Shown here: positions 45,775 to 53,468 of the stretch, piece after piece | Layout of the letters: each line of letters begins with the position of its first letter | Numbering within the stretch: the first letter of the stretch is position 1 | Assembly (NCBI GenBank): GCA_965230425.1 | Contig: CBDDKW010000014.1 | Location: 1 to 64,000 of the forward strand | Reading direction: 5' to 3' | Length of the DNA stretch: 64,000 nucleotides | Source of the DNA: CBDDKW01 sp965230425 | GTDB taxonomy: Bacteria > Pseudomonadota > Gammaproteobacteria > UBA1113 | The notes under the pieces: model-generated | What the model saw: the letters and a program-made list of their open reading frames with translations, nothing else | Told to the model about the DNA's origin: nothing | Databases searched by the model: none | Translations under genes and position numbers: made by a program

Positions 45775-47304
45775 TTAACTTTCAGCCATCATATTATGGA
45801 ATTGCTTTCTTAATAGATTTTTTTGTACTTTACTCATGGCATTTCTTGGCAATTCATCTATAAAAATAACTTCTTTAGGTACTTTGTAATTCGCTAACTG
45901 AGTTTTAACCGATTGGATAATATCTTCTGTTGTTACTTGAACAGTATTGTCTAATACCACCACAGCTACCACTGCCTCACCAAAGTCATCATGGGGTAAT
46001 CCAATGATAGCAGATTCTTTTACGCCATCTATATTATCGATGATAAGTTCAATTTCTTTAGGGTAAACGTTAATACCACCTGTAATAATCATATCTTTTG
46101 CTCGACCAATAATTGATATGAAGCCGTTTTCATTAATAATGCCAATATCTCCGGTTTTAAAAAAATCATCCTCAGTAAAGGACTCTTGAGTTTTTTCCGG
46201 CTTCCCCCAGTAGCCATTAAAAACATGCTCGCCTTTTACTTGTATTTCACCTTGTACTTTTGATTTGATTATTAGTGTTTCTTCATTGTTTAAATTAACT
46301 AGTCGTAATTCGTTGCCTGGTAAAGGTAACCCCACTGTTCCCGGTATTCTATCACCGTTTAATTGATTCGATGTGTTAATTCCGGTTTCAGTCATGCCGT
46401 AGCGCTCAAGAATTTTATGCCCAGTTATTTTTTCAAAGTCACTAAAGGTGTTTTCCAACAAGGGTGCTGAACCTGAGATAAATAATCTCATGTTGTCTAC
46501 TATCTTAGAATTAAAGTGAGAGTTTGCCAAAAGCCGTGTGTAGTAAGTTGGTACTCCCATGAGCACTGAACTTTTTGGCAGATATTTGATAGCATTTTCC
46601 ACTGAAAATTTTGCAAGGAAATGCATACTGGCACCGCTAAGCAGCACGCAGTGGCAAGCGAAGAATAAGCCGTGACAGTGAAAAATAGGCAGCATATGTA
46701 GTAAGGTGTCTTTTTCTGTAAATCCCCATGCTTTTTTTAAATTTAGACCATTAGAAAGCAGGTTGCTATGTGATAGCATGGCTCCCTTTGGTTTTCCAGT
46801 TGTACCCGATGTATAAAGTATACAAGCGATATCATCAGTTTTTCTGTGTTCAATTTGATAATTTGAATGCAGATGTATAGATTTTTCTGTAATGGTTCCA
46901 CCACCATTTTCATCGAGTGTTTCTACTACTAAATCTATTTTATTAGAATGATAACACTGTTGAATTGTATTGAGTTTGTCAGGTGCGCAGATAAATAAGG
47001 CTGGCTTGGAATCCCCAATGAAATAAGTGATCTCTTCTGCTTTGAAAGCCGGGTTTAGTGGGATGTAAATTGCGCCATACCGCAAACAAGCTAGGTATAT
47101 GCATAGTGCCTCTATACTTTTATCTGTTTGTTGAATGACTCTGTCACCGATATTTACGCCGGTGTTTTTAAGAAAATTACAGTATTTTCCAACCTGTTCA
47201 TGAATATCGTGATATGTATATTTTCTATTATCATGGGTTATTATGAATATATTATCTTTGTGTTCGCTAAATAAGAAGTGTGCATATAGGTTGTCATTTT
47301 TCAT
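45775..47304 (-). CDS. Acyl-CoA synthetase, malonyl-CoA synthetase (MatB)-like
   Basis: A 509-residue member of the AMP-binding (ANL) superfamily that would activate a carboxylic acid to its CoA thioester. It shows YTSGTTGKPKGAMLSH (P-loop), LPIFHCHGLFF, ERYGMTETG, the KTGDIGIINENGFISIIGRAKDMI hinge region and a C-terminal Lys in RNAMSKVQKNLL. The string RYGMTETGINTSNQLNGDR-PGTVGLPLPG is close to that of MatB malonyl/methylmalonyl-CoA synthetases, so malonate is the best guess. The in-frame TTG one codon upstream is less likely than the ATG at 47304, which has AGGAAA before it. No malonate transport or decarboxylation genes are adjacent. Confidence 0.82.
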   Translation of the reverse strand: MKNDNLYAHFLFSEHKDNIFIITHDNRKYTYHDIHEQVGKYCNFLKNTGVNIGDRVIQQTDKSIEALCIYLACLRYGAIYIPLNPAFKAEEITYFIGDSKPALFICAPDKLNTIQQCYHSNKIDLVVETLDENGGGTITEKSIHLHSNYQIEHRKTDDIACILYTSGTTGKPKGAMLSHSNLLSNGLNLKKAWGFTEKDTLLHMLPIFHCHGLFFACHCVLLSGASMHFLAKFSVENAIKYLPKSSVLMGVPTYYTRLLANSHFNSKIVDNMRLFISGSAPLLENTFSDFEKITGHKILERYGMTETGINTSNQLNGDRIPGTVGLPLPGNELRLVNLNNEETLIIKSKVQGEIQVKGEHVFNGYWGKPEKTQESFTEDDFFKTGDIGIINENGFISIIGRAKDMIITGGINVYPKEIELIIDNIDGVKESAIIGLPHDDFGEAVVAVVVLDNTVQVTTEDIIQSVKTQLANYKVPKEVIFIDELPRNAMSKVQKNLLRKQFHNMMAES

Positions 47305-47422
47305 CAAACTTTCCTATGATAATAATAGTGAATAGTTAAATAAGATTTATATCAATAGTTTTTATAATTTAACTCGATTCCCCGCAGCTTGTTTCGGGTA
47401 TTTTTATTTAGTGTTCATCCCA

Positions 47423-47881
47423 TTACTGCCGACAAACCAACTTCGTACCGGATAAACGATCGTGTAAAGCTAAATTATCTTTATCAAATAATTGCCAGAA
47501 TAAGCCGATGCCAAGGCAGAGTATGCTGGGGATGGCAAAGGTAAAGCGTAGTAAGGCACGGTAAAGTGAGAGAGGTTGGTTATTGAAGTCAACAATGCGG
47601 GTTTTCCAGGCTTTCATGCCAAGGGTTTGTCCTGCTCTAAGCCAAAAACCTACGTAGAAGCCACAGCAAATAAACAGTAAGTAAAATTTAAAATAGAGAT
47701 TCTCTGCAGAAATCTGTTGATTATGATTCACTTTGACGGCGATGGCGGTGGCTAAAAATAGTAGCGCGAAAACTAAAAAATAATCGTAAATCATAATGCC
47801 CAGGCGACGGATGATACCAATGGGTATATCGGCTTGTGTGGTCGATGGTGCTGCTGAAGATTCAGTATGTTCATCCGCCAT
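47423..47881 (-). CDS. RDD-family membrane protein
   Basis: A 152-residue protein with three or four membrane helices. It opens with a polar N-terminus, then IIRRLGIMIYDYFLVFALLFLATAIAV, the first RDD helix with its Arg and Asp. Later come FYVGFWLRAGQTLGMKAWKTRIVD, the family's W-GQT-GK/MK--- -I block, and LLRFTFAIPSILCLGIGLFWQLFDKDNLALHDRLSGTKLV at the end. RDD proteins are of uncertain function; some act in ion or solute transport. Its start overlaps the end of the upstream antiporter gene by 11 bp, suggesting coupled expression. Confidence 0.88.
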   Translation of the reverse strand: MADEHTESSAAPSTTQADIPIGIIRRLGIMIYDYFLVFALLFLATAIAVKVNHNQQISAENLYFKFYLLFICCGFYVGFWLRAGQTLGMKAWKTRIVDFNNQPLSLYRALLRFTFAIPSILCLGIGLFWQLFDKDNLALHDRLSGTKLVCRQ

Positions 47882-49847
47882 TGAGTAATAACCTTTTTGC
47901 TTTCTCTAAATTGTCAGGATGTCCATATAGCACTAATACATCTTCTGCAAGTAATTCTGTATCAGGCTCAGGTTCTGGGCCACGGATACCACCACGTCGT
48001 ACGGCAGTGACAGTGACGTTGCCTTCGGATAAGTTTAAATCACAGAGCTTTTTACCTACAGCATATGCTTTTGTGGTTAAATCTATGGCTTCTAATTGTT
48101 CGTGATTTTGTTCAAGCTCTTCCAGGTCATTTAAATCTTTACTCGGGAAAACTTGATGTAGTAAGTCATAGCGTTCAGTACGTACAGTGCGGACGCGACG
48201 TAGTGCTTTAGCGGCGGTTAGCCCCATTAAGATGAGAATATGGAAGGATAGCATGAGGCTTGCTTCTAAGGTTTCTGGGATTACCTCGGTAGCGCCTAAT
48301 GTTTGTAAGTTCTGTAAATCACTATCATCCCGAGTACGCACCAGTATAGGTAATTCAGGAAACTCCTCGTGAACTTGGGGTAGCAGTTTTCTAGTTGCGT
48401 AGATATCATCATAAGCAATGGCAAGTGCTTTGGCTTTCGCAATGCCTGCCGCTTTTAATATAGAGACATTAGTAGAGTCGCCATAGCTAACCCGATCACC
48501 CGCCAGTTGTGCCTGTTGCACACGCTCAGGATCCATATCAATGGCAATAAATTCAAAGCCTTCACTTTCAACAATACGCGCAATGTTTTGACCAACACGA
48601 CCGAAGCCACAAATGACCACGTGTTGAGAGAGCCCCATAGCCGTATCTTCGATTTTTTCCGCAGATTCTTTGCGATCATGTTCACAGGATTTAGGTAAGA
48701 TCCACTCTGCTAGTTTACCGTTGAAACGGATAACGATGGGTGCAGAGGCCATACTGATGATTAATGCGGCTAATACAATTTGGGTATTTTCCGCTTGCAA
48801 TAATTGCTGTGACATGGCTAAGGCTAACAAAGCAAAACCAAACTCACCACCGTGTGCGAGTACTAAGCCACTGCGTAGAGCTGTTTCCATATTCGAGCCA
48901 AATAAGCGGCTGAGGCCGGTAATGAGCACCGTTTTAAATAAAAATAGAATCAGTAATAAGACTAAAATGGGCACCCATAATTGTGGAATAACATGAAAAT
49001 TAAGCAGCATCCCTACACTGATAAAGAATAGCCCTAAGAGAATATCGCGGAATGGGCGGATTTCCACTTCGATTTGATGACGGAATTTTGTTTCACCTAG
49101 CATCATGCCTGCTAAAAATGCACCTAGGGTGGGGGATAAACCCATTTGATTAGTAAGCCAAGCTGCGCCGAGAGCAACGAATAATATCGTTAAAGTAAAT
49201 AATTCTAATGAGCGGGTTAGAGCTATTTCATAAAAAACAGGTCGCAGTACCCAACGGCCAATGATAAGAATCGCAAACATGACGCCCGTGGCTTTTACTA
49301 ATGCCCAGAGTAATGGCGTAAAGACCGCATTACCGCCCGCAAGGCTTGGGATCAAAATTAAAAATGGGATTACGGCAATATCTTGGAACAGCAATATGCC
49401 TAAGGCATTTTTACCATGGCCGGTATTTAATTCTAATTGTTCGCCCAATTGTTTTAAGCCAATGGCGGTTGATGACATGGCGACCACACCGCCGATAACT
49501 AGGGCGCCAGCGGTGCTTAAATCATGAAATAAGGCAACGGCCATTGTCAGTATGGTGGTGAGGGTTACTTGTAAGCCACCAAGACCGAGTACATGTTTTT
49601 TCATCGAAAGTAAGCGTGGTAAAGAAAATTCTAGGCCGATAGTGAACATGAGGAAGACGATACCAAATTCAGCCAAGCCATGAGTGGATTCTTCATTGGG
49701 AATGAGGCCAAACCCATAAGGGCCAACGCACACGCCGATAATTAGATAACCAATGATCGGTGAGAGGTTTAAGCGACGAAAGATGAGACTGATGACTACT
49801 GCAGCGGCAAGTAGAATGAGAATGCCTGTAAAGATACTGTGGTCCAT
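47871..49847 (-). CDS. CPA2 cation:proton antiporter with RCK domains (KefB/YbaL-like)
   Basis: A 658-residue inner-membrane transporter. About twelve membrane helices cover residues 1-380 (Na+/H+ exchanger domain; GYLIIGVCVGPYGFGLIP, MSSTAIGLKQLGE, SPTLGAFLAGMMLGE). An RCK-N/TrkA-N Rossmann domain starts near 408 (HVVICGFGRVGQNIARIV, then VSYGDSTNVSILKAAG). A TrkA-C domain ends the protein (about 570-655). The TrkA-C end resembles YbaL-type members more than the glutathione-gated KefB/KefC, so K+ or Na+ efflux linked to nucleotide binding is the expected role. It is followed by the overlapping RDD gene. The substrate is not certain from sequence. Confidence 0.9.
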   Translation of the reverse strand: MDHSIFTGILILLAAAVVISLIFRRLNLSPIIGYLIIGVCVGPYGFGLIPNEESTHGLAEFGIVFLMFTIGLEFSLPRLLSMKKHVLGLGGLQVTLTTILTMAVALFHDLSTAGALVIGGVVAMSSTAIGLKQLGEQLELNTGHGKNALGILLFQDIAVIPFLILIPSLAGGNAVFTPLLWALVKATGVMFAILIIGRWVLRPVFYEIALTRSLELFTLTILFVALGAAWLTNQMGLSPTLGAFLAGMMLGETKFRHQIEVEIRPFRDILLGLFFISVGMLLNFHVIPQLWVPILVLLLILFLFKTVLITGLSRLFGSNMETALRSGLVLAHGGEFGFALLALAMSQQLLQAENTQIVLAALIISMASAPIVIRFNGKLAEWILPKSCEHDRKESAEKIEDTAMGLSQHVVICGFGRVGQNIARIVESEGFEFIAIDMDPERVQQAQLAGDRVSYGDSTNVSILKAAGIAKAKALAIAYDDIYATRKLLPQVHEEFPELPILVRTRDDSDLQNLQTLGATEVIPETLEASLMLSFHILILMGLTAAKALRRVRTVRTERYDLLHQVFPSKDLNDLEELEQNHEQLEAIDLTTKAYAVGKKLCDLNLSEGNVTVTAVRRGGIRGPEPEPDTELLAEDVLVLYGHPDNLEKAKRLLLNGG

Positions 49848-50004
49848 AAAAATGCCTAAATGATTAGCGGATTAAGATCTTAAGTTATAGTAACAGCCAT
49901 TCATGGGGGATTCAATGGAGGTATTTTCTTTACAGTCTCATGCTGCGTTGTGGATTCAATCTGATAGTGGTAGTATGAGCAAAATTCACTCAGGACGATG
50001 AGAA

Positions 50005-51267
50005 ATGTTACAAGCACAGACGCGTTCAGCCTTTTTTACTGATACTAAGTATATAGCCGGATGGCTGCTAGTGGCGGCCTACTTTTTTTATGAAGTGGTT
50101 ATTCGGGTGGCACCTAGCGTCATGGTGGGCCCACTAAGCCATGACTTTGCTTTGAATGAGCAACAAATAGGCTCTTTAGTTTCTGTGTATTATTTTGCCT
50201 TCGTTGCTATGCAAATTCCAGCCGGTTTATTGGTGGATCGCTTCGGACCCTACAAAATTATTGCCTTATCGGCAGCTCTGATGGGCTTAGGGGCTGTATT
50301 ATTTGCTCATAGCACAACGATCTGGATGGCAACTCTGGCAAGAATCATCATGGGGTGTGGGGCTTCATTTATCCTAATTAATTGCTTCAAATTATTAGCT
50401 ATCTATTTTAAACCTGAGCGTCATGGCTTATTTGTAGGTCTGACGGGTTTATTTGGCGCTAGTGGTGGATTAGAGGGCCAAATTTGGTTAGCGAAATTGG
50501 TAGGCGATTATGGCTGGCGCCAAAGTATGGTAGCACTAGCTTTGGTTGCCTGTGGTTTTATGCTGGTTTTGTGGTTTTTGCTCCCGCGTAAACAAGAAGT
50601 TGCCGTACAACAAGAGGCAGCCACAGAGGAGTCCTCGTCATTTTTCAGCACAGTTAAAGCCAAAGTCTTGAAGCCACAATTTTTAATGATTGCTTTTTAT
50701 GCGGGATTGATGAATGCGCCGATTATCACCTTTGCAGCTTTATGGGGTATTCCCTATGTAGAGCTGGAAGCCCATGTCTCGTTATTGGTAGCAACGCATA
50801 TTATTGCCTGGGTATGGATTGGCCAAATCCCGGGGTATTTAGCAGTGAATTGGTTGGCAGATTTTGTCTCAGCACGCAAAATCATGTTGGTGAGTTCTTT
50901 TGGCTGCTTACTCAGTATGAGTTACGTTGTTTTTGCCCCAATTGCCGCACATCCTGTTAGTTTATCCATTGCCATGTTTTTCATTGGCTTTTTAAGTAGT
51001 GCTAATTTTGTATCTTTTGCATTGCTCTGTAAGCTACATTCAGCCAAGGAAGTGGGTACTTTAAATGGCTTCGCCAATATGATTAATCTGCTTGTGGGTG
51101 CAATTTTGCAGATTATTATTGGTTGGTTGATGGTGGTTACCATCCAGCATTTTGGCGTGCAAAGTTCGGCTCAATTACAAGGGTCGCAGTTAGCTATGCC
51201 AATTTTTGTGATGCCTGCAGCGTTATTGTTAGCTTTTATGTTGGCATGGTTTATTCGGGATAATTAA
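50005..51267 (+). CDS. MFS transporter
   Basis: A 420-residue major facilitator with twelve predicted membrane helices in two halves, separated by a charged cytoplasmic loop near residues 195-220 (KQEVAVQQEAATEESS). The motif-A region after helix 2 is seen as GLLVDRFGPYKI. The N-terminus YFFYEVVIRVAPSVMVGPL and the helix-4 segment RIIMGCGASFILINCFKL are typical of MFS proteins common in Legionella-like bacteria. The substrate cannot be named. The gene converges on queC with only 9 bp between the stops and is transcribed away from the antiporter gene. Confidence 0.9.
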   Translation: MLQAQTRSAFFTDTKYIAGWLLVAAYFFYEVVIRVAPSVMVGPLSHDFALNEQQIGSLVSVYYFAFVAMQIPAGLLVDRFGPYKIIALSAALMGLGAVLFAHSTTIWMATLARIIMGCGASFILINCFKLLAIYFKPERHGLFVGLTGLFGASGGLEGQIWLAKLVGDYGWRQSMVALALVACGFMLVLWFLLPRKQEVAVQQEAATEESSSFFSTVKAKVLKPQFLMIAFYAGLMNAPIITFAALWGIPYVELEAHVSLLVATHIIAWVWIGQIPGYLAVNWLADFVSARKIMLVSSFGCLLSMSYVVFAPIAAHPVSLSIAMFFIGFLSSANFVSFALLCKLHSAKEVGTLNGFANMINLLVGAILQIIIGWLMVVTIQHFGVQSSAQLQGSQLAMPIFVMPAALLLAFMLAWFIRDN

Positions 51268-51276
51268 TATTGCTTT

Positions 51277-51957
51277 TTAGCTGGTATAGCGTGTTGGATC
51301 GGTAATGCCGGCTTCGATAAAACCCTGACGGCGTAGAGAGCAACTATCACAGCGGCCACAGGCTTTTCCTGTATTAACTTCTGCTTGATAACAACTCACT
51401 GTTTTAGCGTAATCTAAGCCTAATTTGATACCTTGTTGAATGGTTTCTGCTTTACTGAGGTAGAGTAGGGGCGTATGGAGTTGAATTGGTTTATTTTCTA
51501 CGCCTGTTTTAGTCGCTAAATTCGCCATGGTTTGAAAAGCTGCGATGTATTCCGGCCGACAGTCGGGATAACCTGAATAATCAACGCAACATAAGCCTGC
51601 AAAAATATCATAAGCACCGATAACTTCTGCGAAGCCTAAGGCTATAGAAAGAAAGGTAGTGTTACGAGCTGGGACATAAGTAACCGGGATAGTTTTATCG
51701 CCCGTGTAATCAGGTACATCAATTGCGTCATCAGTGAGTGCAGAGCCACCAAATTGGCCGATGTTTAGTTCTACAATGCGATGTTCGATGGCGCCAAATT
51801 CAGCGGCAATTTTTTTTGCTGCATTGAGTTCTGCGGATAATGTCTGACCGTAATGAAAGCTTAATGGATAACAGTCGAAGCCCTGAGAGTGAGCGATGGC
51901 AAGACAAGTGGAAGAGTCTAGTCCGCCAGATAGAAGAATAACAGCTTTTTTGCTCAT
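51277..51957 (-). CDS. queC: 7-cyano-7-deazaguanine synthase
   Basis: A 226-residue QueC that converts 7-carboxy-7-deazaguanine to preQ0 with ATP and ammonia in queuosine biosynthesis. The PP-loop SGGLDSST is at residues 10-17. The zinc-binding cysteines are in CYQAEVNTGKACGRCDSC near the C-terminus. CVDYSGYPDCRPEYI is another conserved block. It lies alone between the convergent MFS gene and the S24 repressor gene; no other queuosine genes are in the window. Confidence 0.96.
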   Translation of the reverse strand: MSKKAVILLSGGLDSSTCLAIAHSQGFDCYPLSFHYGQTLSAELNAAKKIAAEFGAIEHRIVELNIGQFGGSALTDDAIDVPDYTGDKTIPVTYVPARNTTFLSIALGFAEVIGAYDIFAGLCCVDYSGYPDCRPEYIAAFQTMANLATKTGVENKPIQLHTPLLYLSKAETIQQGIKLGLDYAKTVSCYQAEVNTGKACGRCDSCSLRRQGFIEAGITDPTRYTS

Positions 51958-52067
51958 AGGTGTCCCATGTTACGAAGATGGTGAATGATTTTGGTAAATG
52001 TGATGTGGAATTTCAAGAGAACACGTTTCTTAGCTAAAAAAGTAAGAAAGCACCTTGCTGACAAAAT

Positions 52068-52101
52068 CACCCACTATTTGTGACATAACAAATAGCGGGT
52101 G
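52068..52101 (-). terminator. Terminator of the S24 repressor gene
   Basis: A 14-bp stem with one mismatch (CACCCACTATTTGT at 52068-52081 with ACAAATAGCGGGTG at 52088-52101) and a 6-base loop. On the minus strand it comes 16 bp after the repressor stop and is followed by ATTTTG. The T-run is short, but the stem is strong. Confidence 0.7.
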
Positions 52102-52116
52102 AAATTAGCAGTCGGT

Positions 52117-52833
52117 TTATACAGACTCTTCTGTACGATTACGGCGTTTTTTCACCGGAGAAGCTTCTACTTGCTCACCTACAACACGTTTTGGTAAGCG
52201 GTCGGTATGAAATTCAACCAGTGCTTGCAATACCACGCCAATAATTTTGTAGCCGGTACCAACACGTTTAGTATCAAAATCATTGTTTAAAGATTTTAGG
52301 TATAAATCTTTACCATCAAACAAGATTTGTTTTACTTGGATTTTCTCATCACCATCAACAAGTACCGCAGCAAAGTCGTTATCTTGAGGTTTCAAGTTAG
52401 GTTCGATCACCATCATTGTTCCATTTGGGAATTGTGGTGCCATAGTGTGATCTTCCATTTTTACTGCGAAGGCATTGTCACTGACATTAGCTTCAGTAGA
52501 AATGTAACTAACGATTTCACTAGCTAATCTTTTAGGCAATGCAGCCGCTTGTTCCCATGATAAGAGAGGTAGCTTACTCCAGCTACGATAGTATGGATTA
52601 TAACTGCCAGCTAAGCGTTCGTCAGATAAAGGATCATCACCAATTAATTCACTAATCGTTACGTTAAAGAATTTAGCAATTGGGCTTAATGAGCCAACTT
52701 TAGGGTTATCTGTTTCCCCAGAAGCCATGCGATGGATCACTGGTTGACCAACGCCAGTTTGTCGAGCCAGCTCAGTGACTGTGATGCTCACTTCATTCAT
52801 AAGTGCTTTTAGCGTCGTATTAAGTTCCGCCAT
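52117..52833 (-). CDS. HTH/S24-type repressor (CI/LexA-like) with Thr in place of the catalytic Ser
   Basis: A 238-residue DNA-binding regulator. A helix-turn-helix of the Cro/CI type covers about residues 5-62 (TVTELARQTGVGQPVIHRMASGE). A peptidase S24 fold covers about 100-210. In S24 proteins the nucleophile lies in a DSM-P motif; here the matching segment reads KMEDHTMAPQFPNG, putting Thr130 at the nucleophile position. The general base is K168 (QVKQILF), with the spacing of LexA. An Ala-Gly pair at 75-76 could be a cleavage site. The C-terminus is basic. Self-cleavage is therefore doubtful, and it may be a constitutive or ligand-controlled repressor. No phage genes surround it. Its targets are unknown; it is divergent from the RTX locus, though 635 bp away. 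Confidence 0.85.
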   Translation of the reverse strand: MAELNTTLKALMNEVSITVTELARQTGVGQPVIHRMASGETDNPKVGSLSPIAKFFNVTISELIGDDPLSDERLAGSYNPYYRSWSKLPLLSWEQAAALPKRLASEIVSYISTEANVSDNAFAVKMEDHTMAPQFPNGTMMVIEPNLKPQDNDFAAVLVDGDEKIQVKQILFDGKDLYLKSLNNDFDTKRVGTGYKIIGVVLQALVEFHTDRLPKRVVGEQVEASPVKKRRNRTEESV

Positions 52834-53202
52834 GTTATTTGTCTCCCATTTTAAAGTATTTAGCCTTGTATATCAGATGTCCATGTTAAGGCCATTTCCA
52901 ACTAAACAAAGCACACTTTTGCAGGTGCTAGACTTATGCTGACTAGTTACTGCTGGTGATTTCAGTTTAGAGTCCGCTATTGTAATCAGATATATGTACA
53001 AATGCATCTATAAATAAGAAATAAATTGTAATTATTCCTTGACGCATAAAATAATTAATATTATTATACATTTACGCATTATTATATGCGTTTTTGGGCA
53101 TTATTATAGGGAAATGTTAAGTAATAAACCAGTGAAATAGTCATTCTAAAGTTTTTTGGCATAGTTGTTTTCGCTTTAGAAGAGTATTTAACTGCTGCTT
53201 TT
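52834..53202. other. AT-rich intergenic region
   Basis: This non-coding stretch carries the promoter of the repressor gene on one side and leads toward the RTX locus on the other. Repeated TTATTATA-type and GCATTATTATA motifs lie around 53060-53106 (three GCATAAAA/GCATTATT units, with ATTATACATTTACGCATTATT). These might be regulator-binding sites. No gene is visible. Confidence 0.4.
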
Positions 53203-53405
53203 AGGAGAGTCTCCCTCTAAAGTGGGTCGGCCGGTCGTTGCTGATGTGCTTAATATTTTTACCGCCGCCCACCCACTAGCAGATCATATTGTTCTGAAGC
53301 AGGTGCTCGGTCGATGCCACTGCAGTCCCCAGTGGCGTATCACCCTCATGATACGACTGAGAACTTCTGGAATGGTTGATGAGATGCTAGTGGGTATTTT
53401 TTGCG
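53203..53405 (+). ncRNA. Possible structured RNA or leader upstream of the RTX gene
   Basis: A closing stem ACCCACTAGCA (53271-53281) with TGCTAGTGGGT (53385-53395) is perfect over 11 bp and encloses further hairpins: GCCACTG/CAGTGGC (53316-53322, 53330-53336) and GTATCA/TGATAC (53337-53342, 53349-53354). The closing stem is followed by ATTTTTTG, as in an intrinsic terminator. A small dyad near 53203-53219 precedes it. GC content is higher than in the flanks. It matches no RNA family that I can name; it may be a small RNA or a leader that attenuates the RTX gene, 64 bp downstream. Confidence 0.45.
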
Positions 53406-53468
53406 CTCTTATATTAATTAGACTATCTTTTAATAGCTGAGGATCGTATTTGAGGATAGGGATGAGAA

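Noticed and set aside
47340..47410. Terminator-like CCCCGCAGCTTGTTTCGGG after the RDD/antiporter operon
   Set aside because: The stem is poorly paired compared with the similar hairpin at 25777, and it lies just beyond the RDD stop only on one side; support is too weak to list.
53222..53440. Small plus-strand open frame before the RTX gene
   Set aside because: It coincides with the hairpin-rich stretch, shows no recognisable protein features and has no good start signal.
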